Positions 19,879 through 27,847 of a stretch of DNA of 31,633 bases are shown here, piece after piece; positions within the stretch are counted from its first letter, which is position 1; every line of letters starts with the position of its first letter. The notes beneath the pieces are model-generated. The model did no database searches and was not told where the DNA came from. It saw nothing but the letters and a program-made list of their open reading frames with translations. Both the position numbers and the translations under genes were made by a program. Source of the DNA: a virus; the IMG/VR virus record IMGVR_UViG_3300027833_000153, positions 1 to 31,633 of that record. One strand, given 5' to 3'.

Positions 19879-20715
19879 ATGAGACTGAAGTATCAGAATG
19901 GTGGGCGTACAGGGGATCCACCTAAGTCAAACCGTGACGCCATCCCTCAGTACTCGTCTATGGAGGAGATGATGGCCATGTCACCCTATGATCGTGGAGG
20001 CAGCGGCTCTGTCCAGAACGTATTCGGTCCAGCAGATTACACACTGGGGGCATTCCCACTCATGCGTGCCTTGTCCCCAGCGGCAAAATCCGTAGGTAAG
20101 TACCTAGGGTTGGGTAGAAAGGCTTCCTCTAAGATTCCTTATAAGCCCATAGACATTACAGACGCCAAAAACATCAGTGATTTCCCGACAGACATCCCTG
20201 GTAAGGAACTTGGTAGCGAGTATGAGTTCTTGATCAACGAGATTATGGACGACTACAATTGGGACAATCTCTTCCATATGAAGGAGTTGTTCAACAAAAG
20301 CTCAAAAGATTTGGCAGCAGATAAAAAAATATACAGTGCCGTAATGAAGAGAGTCGAGGACTTCTACACTCCAAACAAGGGTGGTCAGGATGTGGTATCG
20401 GCGCTTCTCAACGTAAAAAACTCGGGGCAAACGTTATCAAAGATCAACAAAATCCGCACTGAAGCTATTGAGGAGGTCGCTGATGAGTTTCGTAAAGATC
20501 CTTTAAGTTTTGGAGGGAGTGAAATCGACTTCGATCGTTTCATACAACAATCCGCCAACAGGGTTCACAACAAAGTGAAAGACTACGCAGCCTCTCAAAT
20601 AAAAAATTCAGCATCAGAAACCGCTGAAATAGAAGTGGCCCGTAGGATGAATGAAGCAGTGAACCCATTCTACAGCAATGCCATCGGAGGCAGGATTAAA
20701 GTTCTAAAAAAATGA
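19879..20715 (+). CDS. Tagged virion-associated protein
   Basis: 278 residues. N-terminal tag MRLKYQNGGRTGDPPKS and C-terminal AIGGRIKVLKK, both shared with other late genes. Between them an acidic, helical protein with no recognised catalytic motif (for example YFLGLGRKASSK and NKGGQDVVSALLNV). First gene of the rightward block, ATGA overlap with the next. Confidence 0.72.
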   Translation: MRLKYQNGGRTGDPPKSNRDAIPQYSSMEEMMAMSPYDRGGSGSVQNVFGPADYTLGAFPLMRALSPAAKSVGKYLGLGRKASSKIPYKPIDITDAKNISDFPTDIPGKELGSEYEFLINEIMDDYNWDNLFHMKELFNKSSKDLAADKKIYSAVMKRVEDFYTPNKGGQDVVSALLNVKNSGQTLSKINKIRTEAIEEVADEFRKDPLSFGGSEIDFDRFIQQSANRVHNKVKDYAASQIKNSASETAEIEVARRMNEAVNPFYSNAIGGRIKVLKK

Positions 20716-21335
20716 GACTAAAGTATCAGAACGGTGGACGTCCAGGGGATCCAAAGAAAAAGAAGATGCCCGATTGGTACCCCGCTTTCCTACACGCCCT
20801 ATCTGGGGTGGAATCTTCGTATGGTAAGAACATGATGAACCCTACGACTACAGCAACGGGGCTGTATCAGCAGATGTTCAAGGAGATCAAGGACATGCCA
20901 GAGATGAAGGGTGTTTCTAGAGCTCAGTTCGCGAAAGACCTCAAGCTGCAGGGCAAGATTCAAGACATGCGTATGCGTGGAGAGATACCTGAAGTGCCAG
21001 GATTGCTTCGCAACGTAAGAGATATAAAGTCTAAGAACCTCACCCCAGACGAAGTTGCGGCTATGAGCCACTTCATAGGTAGGGATGGGCTTATGCAGCA
21101 GCTCAAGAGCGGGTACGATATCCCAGGGAAGAACGCTTCTTTCGACGAATACCTCTCTCGGTACCGAAAAGCGCGAGCTACATACAAACCCCCAGAGGAA
21201 AAGATGCAACCGCTCGAGGTTTCTCCCCCGCAGCAGGTAGAGCCAGCTCTGCAAAACGCATTCAAGATATTAAGGGAAGCACCTAAGGTTTCCCCAGACT
21301 TACAAAACGCAATCGATATATTACGTAGAGGTTGA
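20712..21335 (+). CDS. Tagged lytic transglycosylase (SLT/lysozyme-like)
   Basis: 207 residues. Tag MRLKYQNGGRPGDPKKKK, then ALSGVESSYGKN (catalytic Glu34) and TATGLYQQMF (50-53 GLYQ), the ES-x-x-G / GLYQ pattern of soluble lytic transglycosylases that cut the glycan strands of peptidoglycan. No signal peptide; with the tag it is best seen as a virion protein that opens the wall at entry. The C-terminal third is Pro/Gln-rich. ATGA overlaps on both sides in frame-shifted spacing. Confidence 0.78.
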   Translation: MRLKYQNGGRPGDPKKKKMPDWYPAFLHALSGVESSYGKNMMNPTTTATGLYQQMFKEIKDMPEMKGVSRAQFAKDLKLQGKIQDMRMRGEIPEVPGLLRNVRDIKSKNLTPDEVAAMSHFIGRDGLMQQLKSGYDIPGKNASFDEYLSRYRKARATYKPPEEKMQPLEVSPPQQVEPALQNAFKILREAPKVSPDLQNAIDILRRG

Positions 21336-21337
21336 AT

Positions 21338-23146
21338 ATGAGACTCAAAAAAAGATATCAGAACGGTGGTGGTTTCGGGGATCCCCCACAGGGTACCATC
21401 ACCCCGAAAGAGGCTTTGATGCGGGCACTGCAACCTCAGAACCAGTTCAGGTTGACTGGTGGGGACGCTCCGTTCCGCACTATCAGAAATGAGAAAGATC
21501 GTATGGCGGCAGAGACTGTCGATGACAGCATGTTTGAGATGGCTAGGTTCCTCCCAGTAATCGGTGAGGGTATCGACGCTGCCGAGCTGGCTAAAGTAGC
21601 CGCTACAGGTAAGGACTTCTACGGGGAGAAGCAAGACCCAGGGCTGTTCACTGCGCTCACCGCCGCAGGGTACTTGATCCCAAATGCTCTCGAGAAACCC
21701 ATGAAGGCGGCATGGCGAGCAGTGAAGAATTTCCCTGCGAAGATACCAAAGCGAGAGTTCCGTGAACTCCCTAGCGAGCAGAGAGAGGCTGTACTGCAAA
21801 ACCTAACTCAAGCTCACAATGAGGTGTACGATATGTCGAGCGACGCAAGTAACTTGGACCGAATGGTTCTTTACCCAGCGGGCGTTTCTCATAACATCCG
21901 CCAGCTTTCTTCGCTGATGTCAGGGAGTAAGCTCGAGAACGCCGTTGGAAAGGACGGGTTGATCCAAGTTAGTCAAATCGAGAACTTAATCAACAGTAAA
22001 GACCTGTCTGCCGTAGAGCGAGAGGCACTGCAAGAGGTGATGGAAACTGAGGCCTTCCAAGCCCTGCGTGAGATGGGGGGTGGGAGTAAAGTGGACTACA
22101 ACAAGTTCAGGAACCTCACTTCTAATCAAACATCCGTACATAACAACATGTATGTGGAGGATAGTGACGATCTTGCAGACTACGGGTTGGGGAGGTTGGG
22201 TTATCAGGATTTGGATCGTTACACGGGGTCCGACTTAGAAGCCATGAGAGCGGGCGCTCGGGTCAATGCCATCAAGCACAATAGGACTGACTTGATGAGC
22301 AAAGAGAGAGGTCACTACGGACGGGACGTTATCGGGCACTACCGCACCTTCGAGCGCCCAGACGAGAAAGGGGTGCTGTACATCTCTGAGCTGCAGGCCG
22401 ACCCACTGCAAGCGCGTGGATCTGCAGGGCAGAAACGTATTGGGTTGAACATTGGGGAGGGAGGACCTACTACTAAGCAAGCTAACCTCATCAAGAACCA
22501 AGACCAGTTCCTTATCTCTCACATCCTAGAGCAAGAAGCGAAGGGGGTAGACAAGCTCCGCTTCCCGACGGGGGAGACGACAAGCAAGATTCAGGGGTAC
22601 GGGGATCAGAGCCGTAGAATTAGCAGGGCCGAGTCAGACGTTAGTCTGTACGAGAACATCTCTAAGGAGGCTAGGGAGAACGAGCTCGTAGACAAGACCT
22701 TCAAAGAACACCCGATGTTCAAGGGGAAGAGTGAGGATGAAATCATGTATATGCTAGAGGGAATTACAACAACAAGGCGAAACCTACCTTCTTCTTCAGA
22801 TAGCCGAATAATGGGTGAGTACGAGAAGGGGTTCAGGGAGCTCGGCGGAAATGAAAACACTACCCGAAAAGCTATCTTCGATTGGTACGACGCAACCAAG
22901 AAGAAGCGCTCTTCGCGTGAGCACCTATCTCGCATCAACGCTAGTGAGCAAGCCACTCAAGGAATTATGAAAGGTTACGACCGCCTCCCGAAAGCTTTGA
23001 AGAAGCACGGGTTGGATGCGACAAATTTCACTGACGATGTAGGCAACACTTGGTGGGAGGTAGATATCCCCGCTCGCATCGGAGAGGGTGTAGGGGAAAT
23101 CCGTGCCTATAAGAAAGGCGGTAAGTTTAGAATATTAAAGAAATAA
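21338..23146 (+). CDS. Tagged polyvalent-protein relative
   Basis: 602 residues from the ATG at 21338 (the frame can begin at a TTG at 21332, but the tag MRLKKRYQNGG begins exactly at the ATG). Residues about 340-365 (LYISELQADPLQARG) resemble the E-x-Q-S-D-x-x-Q element of domains in phage polyvalent proteins, followed by a stretch with KLRFPTGE and, near the C-terminus, WWEVDIPARIGEGVG and the tail KKGGKFRILKK. It is likely packaged in the particle. Enzymatic role not determined. Confidence 0.72.
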   Translation: MRLKKRYQNGGGFGDPPQGTITPKEALMRALQPQNQFRLTGGDAPFRTIRNEKDRMAAETVDDSMFEMARFLPVIGEGIDAAELAKVAATGKDFYGEKQDPGLFTALTAAGYLIPNALEKPMKAAWRAVKNFPAKIPKREFRELPSEQREAVLQNLTQAHNEVYDMSSDASNLDRMVLYPAGVSHNIRQLSSLMSGSKLENAVGKDGLIQVSQIENLINSKDLSAVEREALQEVMETEAFQALREMGGGSKVDYNKFRNLTSNQTSVHNNMYVEDSDDLADYGLGRLGYQDLDRYTGSDLEAMRAGARVNAIKHNRTDLMSKERGHYGRDVIGHYRTFERPDEKGVLYISELQADPLQARGSAGQKRIGLNIGEGGPTTKQANLIKNQDQFLISHILEQEAKGVDKLRFPTGETTSKIQGYGDQSRRISRAESDVSLYENISKEARENELVDKTFKEHPMFKGKSEDEIMYMLEGITTTRRNLPSSSDSRIMGEYEKGFRELGGNENTTRKAIFDWYDATKKKRSSREHLSRINASEQATQGIMKGYDRLPKALKKHGLDATNFTDDVGNTWWEVDIPARIGEGVGEIRAYKKGGKFRILKK

Positions 23147-23147
23147 C

Positions 23148-23276
23148 ATGAAAGAAGAAGACGACATCAGCTTCCTCAACCCAGATCGGGTGAAGAAGAC
23201 AGAAGAGAAACTGGAGAGTGGGGAGATCACCTGCAACATCGACTCCCCCGAGGACTGCGAATCTTGCAGCGGGTAA
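23148..23276 (+). CDS. 42-residue acidic protein with C-terminal Cys cluster
   Basis: ATG at 23148, one base after the previous stop codon; TAA at 23274-23276. Very acidic N-terminus and CNIDSPEDCESCSG at the end (four cysteines). Fits the gap before the promoter at 23283. Not recognised. Confidence 0.5.
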   Translation: MKEEDDISFLNPDRVKKTEEKLESGEITCNIDSPEDCESCSG

Positions 23277-23282
23277 TCTATT

Positions 23283-23290
23283 TATATTTG
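23283..23290 (+). promoter_or_regulatory. TATATTTG -7 element, leaderless-type start
   Basis: TATATTTG ends six bases before the ATG at 23296. In Bacteroidetes the transcript would start at or next to the ATG, so the mRNA may be leaderless. No clear -33 element is seen. Confidence 0.5.
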
Positions 23291-23295
23291 TAGTA

Positions 23296-23955
23296 ATGAA
23301 GACGTTACGTAGATATCAAGACGGAGGTAAGCCACCGCAGGGTATCCCAAGCAAAGAGAGAATTCAACAGCTCGAATCCCTTAATCGACCCATGACGGAG
23401 GCCGAGCGCAGGGAGTACGTGTCTTATTCTTTCAATCCAGCAGCTGGTCCGAATGCACTATTCAGCATGTTGGCAGGGTTCAGTCCTGCAGCAGAGTCTA
23501 TTGATGTACTTGGCAAGGGACTTACCTACGGTGCGGGTTACTTGTCTAAACTCAGCCCTGCTGCCAAGCGTGTCATGATGGCGTTGGGTGTCGGCAAAAA
23601 GGCAGATCGCATGGATGATGCGTACTATGATAGTATGTACTACGATTCAAGCGACGGAGTATTGACCGCAGAGGGTATTCCTGATTACCTAAGCACCCCC
23701 CCAAGTAAAAAGACTCCATTTGGTCGGGGCGGCGACGCCGCTTCTGATATGTTAAAAAGAAGAGCGGACACTCAGATGCGAATACAGCGATATGACGAAA
23801 GAATGGCTCTGCTAAGGGATGTTTACGGTGACAAAATACCTAAAGATATTTCTTCGTTGGCTCGAGCGCGTAGAGCAAACGATGTGGAAACAATCAAGAT
23901 GCTTGAGAGTCGCGTAAAAGAATCAGCGGACAGGGCAATGCGTAATCTTCAGTGA
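23296..23955 (+). CDS. Tagged virion-associated protein
   Basis: 219 residues from the ATG at 23296; the frame is open further upstream but the tag (MKTLRRYQDGGKPPQG) and promoter fix the start. Contains a hydrophobic Ala/Gly-rich stretch at about 55-95 and a charged C-terminal helix. No recognised catalytic motif. Confidence 0.68.
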   Translation: MKTLRRYQDGGKPPQGIPSKERIQQLESLNRPMTEAERREYVSYSFNPAAGPNALFSMLAGFSPAAESIDVLGKGLTYGAGYLSKLSPAAKRVMMALGVGKKADRMDDAYYDSMYYDSSDGVLTAEGIPDYLSTPPSKKTPFGRGGDAASDMLKRRADTQMRIQRYDERMALLRDVYGDKIPKDISSLARARRANDVETIKMLESRVKESADRAMRNLQ

Positions 23956-23972
23956 TAGGATAAGAACATAAT

Positions 23973-23980
23973 TATATTTG
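23973..23980 (+). promoter_or_regulatory. TATATTTG -7 element, leaderless-type start
   Basis: TATATTTG followed by TAGT and then the ATG at 23985. Same arrangement as at 23283 and 31303. Confidence 0.5.
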
Positions 23981-23984
23981 TAGT

Positions 23985-24455
23985 ATGGCAACACTAACAG
24001 TAACGCTCAAAGAAGAGCTCGAGCTGAATGGCAAGGATCGAGGTAGTGAGCTGACGCTCAGTGTCGGTAGCGTTACGCAAGCGTACCATAGGATCGTAAC
24101 CTGCCCAGCAAACAACGATACTACTATTGCTACGTTCCAGACAGCAGTGCATACTGCAGACAACGCCATCGATCTTGAGGACGCAAAGTATATCCGAGTA
24201 ACCAACCTCGATACCAGCAATGAAGTAGTGCTTTCACTACAGATTTCCAACAGTGAGAACGGTACCGCCGACGGCAGCGCCAGTATTCTTTTGGCTGCAG
24301 GCAGAAGCTACATCATGGGGATCCCTCACGAGGGTATCGCATGTGACGATGACTCCGCAGCCATCATAACCGACACGGCACTCCACGACCTGGAATCGCT
24401 TGTCGTAGACCCAAAGGCCAATTCCGTAAGCGTAGAAGTATTCATAGCAAGCTAA
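23985..24455 (+). CDS. Putative virion structural protein (beta-rich)
   Basis: 156 residues, almost all beta strands and rich in Thr, Ser and Asp (begins MATLTVTLKEELELNGKD; contains YIRVTNLDTSNEVVLSLQI). Small proteins of this type are frequent beside capsid/tail genes of marine phages; a decoration or tail-fibre-associated role is likely but not shown. Untagged, unlike its neighbours. Confidence 0.6.
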   Translation: MATLTVTLKEELELNGKDRGSELTLSVGSVTQAYHRIVTCPANNDTTIATFQTAVHTADNAIDLEDAKYIRVTNLDTSNEVVLSLQISNSENGTADGSASILLAAGRSYIMGIPHEGIACDDDSAAIITDTALHDLESLVVDPKANSVSVEVFIAS

Positions 24456-24901
24456 TGAGATTAAAGTATAAAGAAGGGGGGAACTACCAGAATGGTGGAA
24501 CTTACGACCCCTATTCCCCTATGACAAAAGAAGAGCGTCAGTTCCAGAGAGGAATGGAACGCTATGACGAAGGGGTGAAGGGCATGCTCAAGAAGGAGAT
24601 GAGGCAGAGGGACCGAGAAGCGTTCCGCACAGCACGAAGAGACCCCGATGGGTACTACCCCGCCTTGGATTCTGAAACCAGTATTTTACTTGAAATGCTG
24701 GAGAGCGGTCAACTAAATAAAGAAGATGCCATGAGAATTGGTAAGAGGCGCAGGCTGGGTAAGCAGGTCGGACCCTTTGCCGCTGAAGCGGCCCTCGGTC
24801 TATTAGCGTCTGGTAAAGTGGCTCAGAGTAAAGCCGAGCGCCAGGGACTAGGTCGCCCTAAGTTTGGGCGGGCCCTACTTTCAGCTTTAGGGTTGATCTG
24901 A
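24455..24901 (+). CDS. Tagged virion-associated protein, doubled tag
   Basis: 148 residues. The N-terminus MRLKYKEGGNYQNGGTYDP contains two GG tag-like elements. Charged helix in the middle and an Ala/Gly-rich hydrophobic C-terminus (PFAAEAALGLLASG). Stop and start of neighbours overlap by single bases. Confidence 0.68.
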   Translation: MRLKYKEGGNYQNGGTYDPYSPMTKEERQFQRGMERYDEGVKGMLKKEMRQRDREAFRTARRDPDGYYPALDSETSILLEMLESGQLNKEDAMRIGKRRRLGKQVGPFAAEAALGLLASGKVAQSKAERQGLGRPKFGRALLSALGLI

Positions 24902-25167
24902 TGAAGTGCAAGAAGAAGTATAACGACGGGGGTATCTTTGGGAAACCGAGTAAAAAGAAGCAGCGTAAGAACGTAGCGCCTCAAAACCCCAGGTTTCTTC
25001 CTTCTGCTCAGATGGAAGGAGAGGGATCTCTAGAGAAAAAGGAAAAGAAAGAGAAGAAGAGGAAGCTTAAGCTGGTGAAGAGAAAGGGGAGGGTGTGTAT
25101 GACTACAGGTGGCGGCAGAAAACTAGGTAGGTCTGTGGACGCTTCTTGCAAGAAACCTGGATCCTAA
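24901..25167 (+). CDS. Tagged, strongly basic small protein
   Basis: 88 residues. MKCKKKYNDGGIFGKPSKKK is a tag variant; two Lys runs follow, and the end CMTTGGGRKLGRSVDASCKK has paired cysteines. Possibly a DNA-packaging or condensing virion protein; unrecognised. Confidence 0.62.
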   Translation: MKCKKKYNDGGIFGKPSKKKQRKNVAPQNPRFLPSAQMEGEGSLEKKEKKEKKRKLKLVKRKGRVCMTTGGGRKLGRSVDASCKKPGS

Positions 25168-25209
25168 TGGGGAGTAAGGGTTACTTTAACCCACGATTAA
25201 AGAGGTACG

Positions 25210-25698
25210 ATGAACTTAAAAGAACCAAGCTTGCGGCTGGAGGTCGTCCGATTCAGCAGCGAGAAGGACAGCACAAACGGGTTACTGTTCGATATAACTG
25301 ACGGCAAAAAGGCGTTCCTTGGATATACTTTAGAAGATGAGCTTAGAGAACAAAAAATCAAAGGGGAAACTAGAATCCCTGAAGGAGAGTATGAGATTAC
25401 GCTACGCACGTTTGGTGGATTTCATGACAGATATGCGTCACGATTCCGCGATATTCATGTGGGAATGCTGTGGGTCCGTGACGTCCCTGGGTTCTCGGAT
25501 ATACTCATACACTGTGGAAATACTGACGAAGACACGTCGGGCTGTCTCCTCGTGGGTGACACGCAAGAAAACAACCAAGTAAAGAAGAACGGATTCATAG
25601 GGCACTCCACCCGCGCCTACTTCCGAATCTACCCACTGGTTGCGAATGAGCTCCGTGACGGGAAACGCGTTACGATAAAATATACGGACCTGAGTTAA
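25210..25698 (+). CDS. DUF5675 family protein
   Basis: 162 residues. LRLEVVRF...GLLFDIT, LEDELREQKIKGETRIPEGEYEI (abridged) and IHCGNTDEDTSGCLLVG (100-116) are the DUF5675 signature. The H-x-G-N...D-T-x-G-C-L element looks like the Cys active site of L,D-transpeptidases and the family is often found in phages near lysis genes, so a cell-wall role is plausible. A base at 25205 (GAGGTACG) may be the ribosome site. 25168-25209 shows no gene. Confidence 0.7.
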   Translation: MNLKEPSLRLEVVRFSSEKDSTNGLLFDITDGKKAFLGYTLEDELREQKIKGETRIPEGEYEITLRTFGGFHDRYASRFRDIHVGMLWVRDVPGFSDILIHCGNTDEDTSGCLLVGDTQENNQVKKNGFIGHSTRAYFRIYPLVANELRDGKRVTIKYTDLS

Positions 25699-26117
25699 GC
25701 CTCTAGTTTGTTGTAGAAGCGCTGCACCATCAGCCTACCTTTCTGAGACAGGGCATATCTCACCCTGTAGTTGTACTTCGTTTCCTCTCGAAACAGGTGA
25801 TCTTCTCTGGTGGCAGACGGGGTCATCTTATCAAAGTGTTTGTATAGGAAATCTTCTTTTACTAGAGGGTATACAATCCTGTCTGCCATCTTTTTCTTGT
25901 TCATGCCGTAGTCTTCAGCAGCATAGTCTAGGGTCCAGAACTCTAGGTCGTAAGCCCAGAGCATGAAGTATACCTCCTTTTGGAAGACATTGTGATGCTC
26001 TTGACACCATAGCAGAGTCTCCCTCAGGGTCTTAAGGTGATTTTTCTTTACGTATCTTTGAGGAAGAGGAGAGAAGTCCCTGAATAGCTTCTTCTTTTTT
26101 ACAGTACTTCGAGGCAT
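25695..26117 (-). CDS. Winged-helix-like DNA-binding protein, inverted inside the late block
   Basis: 140 residues from MPRSTVKKKKLFRDFSPL at 26117. A helical N-terminal half and the C-terminal NYRVRYALSQKGRLMVQRFYNKL have the strand-turn-strand and helix of MarR-type winged helices. Overlaps the DUF5675 gene tail-to-tail by 4 bases. Its ATG shares the CATG with the plus-strand gene starting at 26116. Probably regulates late or middle genes. Confidence 0.6.
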   Translation of the reverse strand: MPRSTVKKKKLFRDFSPLPQRYVKKNHLKTLRETLLWCQEHHNVFQKEVYFMLWAYDLEFWTLDYAAEDYGMNKKKMADRIVYPLVKEDFLYKHFDKMTPSATREDHLFREETKYNYRVRYALSQKGRLMVQRFYNKLEA

Positions 26118-26442
26118 GGATGATAGAGACAAGTTCTTACTGGAGATTCAGAAGCTTCACGTCATGATGGAGGAGCTAACCCTAAAGTACAATATGCACG
26201 GGGAAGTGGTCAATATTATGTTGACTGGGATACTGGACTACGATGAGTTAGGGGAGCCAGTATTAAAGGCGGTGTACTCTTTAGACGTAGATAACGAGGA
26301 TCTACTGCAGGAGGCTTTTGATTTCCTGTCTTTCTCCTATACCTTTTCAGAGGAAAACGACGACCTGGCTTCAGAAACCTGGTATAGATCTATACTGGAC
26401 GACTTTGATGATCACCCCGACATAGACCCTTCTTGTAACTGA
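26116..26442 (+). CDS. Small acidic phage protein
   Basis: 108 residues, rich in Asp and Glu (DVDNEDLLQEAFDFLSF, DDFDDHPDIDPSCN), mostly helical. Divergent to the winged-helix gene with interlocked starts. Stop overlaps next ATG. Confidence 0.6.
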   Translation: MDDRDKFLLEIQKLHVMMEELTLKYNMHGEVVNIMLTGILDYDELGEPVLKAVYSLDVDNEDLLQEAFDFLSFSYTFSEENDDLASETWYRSILDDFDDHPDIDPSCN

Positions 26443-26678
26443 TGCAGGGATTAATACGAAAAATAGTTATCGGGAGAGACCCGAAGGACGCCATGGCTTA
26501 TTATGTCGGCATGAGGGCTGGCAAGGGTAACGTTGCTGCTATTATACTTGACGAGGCGCACCTGCATCACTACAGTAAAACACGGTACTTGGTATACTTA
26601 GATGTAGATGACGTTCAGGTTTTGTGGAAAGCGGTAGATGACATGCCTTGTATAATTGAATACGATTTGAATTTTTAA
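26442..26678 (+). CDS. Small phage protein of unknown function
   Basis: 78 residues. MQGLIRKIVIGRDPKDAMAYYVG and LVYLDVDDVQVLWKAVDDM. No family. Overlaps both neighbours by one base (TGATG, TAATG). Confidence 0.6.
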   Translation: MQGLIRKIVIGRDPKDAMAYYVGMRAGKGNVAAIILDEAHLHHYSKTRYLVYLDVDDVQVLWKAVDDMPCIIEYDLNF

Positions 26679-27253
26679 TGAATATGCTATACTACTTCGT
26701 CGTAGACCTGCCTAAGGTGGCTAACGACGAGATCGACTTTGCGGATACTACGCTAAAGATTGATACCAAGTTTAATGAGTTTGAACACCGAGTAACACAA
26801 GGGGAGGTGGTTTCAACTCCTCATAAGTTCCCTACCGACGTTAAACCTGGAGACACTTTATTCTTCCATCACTTAGTTGTGATAAACGGAGGAATGCCTC
26901 TCGAAGGATACAAGGGGAAGTACCTTGTGTCTTACGATCCTGAACATTGCCTTAACTCTCACGCCTTTGCGTACCAACCGAAAGGTACCGATGAGGTCTA
27001 TCCTCTTTCTACTTGGTCTATTCTATCCCCTTGCTTTGAAGATGACTTAGAGTCAGAAGTTTTTGAGGTTATAACACTAGAGAAGAAGCTTCCTACTAGG
27101 GGTGTTGTAGCTTTTGATAGCGACAACTTAAAAGAGCTAGGTGTAAAGAAAGGAGACACGGTGGGCTTTAAAGAAAACAGGGACTACAGGTTCAAGATTC
27201 AGGGGGAGGAGTACTACCGAACGCGTTGTGATGACTTGATGTATGTCGTCTAA
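26678..27253 (+). CDS. Tandem GroES-like co-chaperonin
   Basis: 191 residues. The C-terminal half reads RGVVAFDS..LKELGVKKGDTVGFKENRDYRFKIQGEEYYRTRCDDLMYV, with the V-K-x-G-D-x-V-x-F and G-x-x-Y-x-R patterns of GroES/Cpn10. The N-terminal half has a similar GEVVSTP...VKPGDTLFFHH, suggesting two GroES folds in one chain. Phage co-chaperonins help the host chaperonin fold the major capsid protein. No GroEL is seen here. Confidence 0.6.
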   Translation: MNMLYYFVVDLPKVANDEIDFADTTLKIDTKFNEFEHRVTQGEVVSTPHKFPTDVKPGDTLFFHHLVVINGGMPLEGYKGKYLVSYDPEHCLNSHAFAYQPKGTDEVYPLSTWSILSPCFEDDLESEVFEVITLEKKLPTRGVVAFDSDNLKELGVKKGDTVGFKENRDYRFKIQGEEYYRTRCDDLMYVV

Positions 27254-27533
27254 GAAGTTCACTGCGCTGGATGCAGCGAAGCGGTTGATGGGGAGCATGG
27301 AAGTCGCCATCAATAATATGATCGAGGAGATTAAGAAGCCTGTAGACGCTGAGATAAACGGAAGCGCTCGCAAGGCGGAGCTTCAGTCCATCAAACAAAC
27401 GGCCATCGACTGTAAAGAATTACTTGTGGAAAGGCAAAGGTTGGAACAGATGATGAGAGACCTTACATTGGGCGACGGAGTTTCACCAGATAAAGACTAC
27501 ACGGGTGGCTTCGCAGAAAAATATTCAAAATGA
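27243..27533 (+). CDS. Possible small terminase subunit
   Basis: 96 residues, helical with a coiled-coil-like segment (ELQSIKQTAIDCKELLVERQ...LEQMMRDL), upstream of the large terminase. The resemblance to small terminase subunits is of pattern and position only. Overlaps both neighbours. Confidence 0.4.
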   Translation: MSSKKFTALDAAKRLMGSMEVAINNMIEEIKKPVDAEINGSARKAELQSIKQTAIDCKELLVERQRLEQMMRDLTLGDGVSPDKDYTGGFAEKYSK

Positions 27534-27847
27534 CTTGGCAGAAAGAAGGTTGGGATCGTCTCATGATGTTGTTGGAGGATAATGAATGCCTCTTGGCCGA
27601 TGGATTTAATCAGTCTCTTGTGGGTATTACTCAAGGTGTGAACCCTGTAGCGATCTACGATATAAATCTTATGGTGAATCATCTAGTCGATCAACATGAG
27701 ATGACGCCCGACGATGCTATTGAACACTTAGAGTTCAATGTTGTTGGTGCTTACGTCGGAGAGAAGACGCCAATGTATGTAGCCCTAGACTTTGAAAGAC
27801 TGCAAGATCATGTTAAAGATTATAGCGCTCATAGCTCAGACGGTTAG
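27530..27847 (+). CDS. Small phage protein whose 3' end lies in the tRNA
   Basis: 105 residues. The core (MTWQKEGWDRLMMLLEDNE, VNHLVDQHEMTPDDAIEHLE) is helical and acidic. The last codons (from 27825) and the TAG stop (27845-27847) are inside the tRNA-Met gene, so the C-terminus is tRNA sequence read as protein. Confidence 0.58.
   Translation: MTWQKEGWDRLMMLLEDNECLLADGFNQSLVGITQGVNPVAIYDINLMVNHLVDQHEMTPDDAIEHLEFNVVGAYVGEKTPMYVALDFERLQDHVKDYSAHSSDG

Noticed and set aside
20960-21799. 279-residue minus-strand ORF
   Set aside because: Antisense to the transglycosylase and the next tagged gene, which have clear family features; the translation has no domain pattern.
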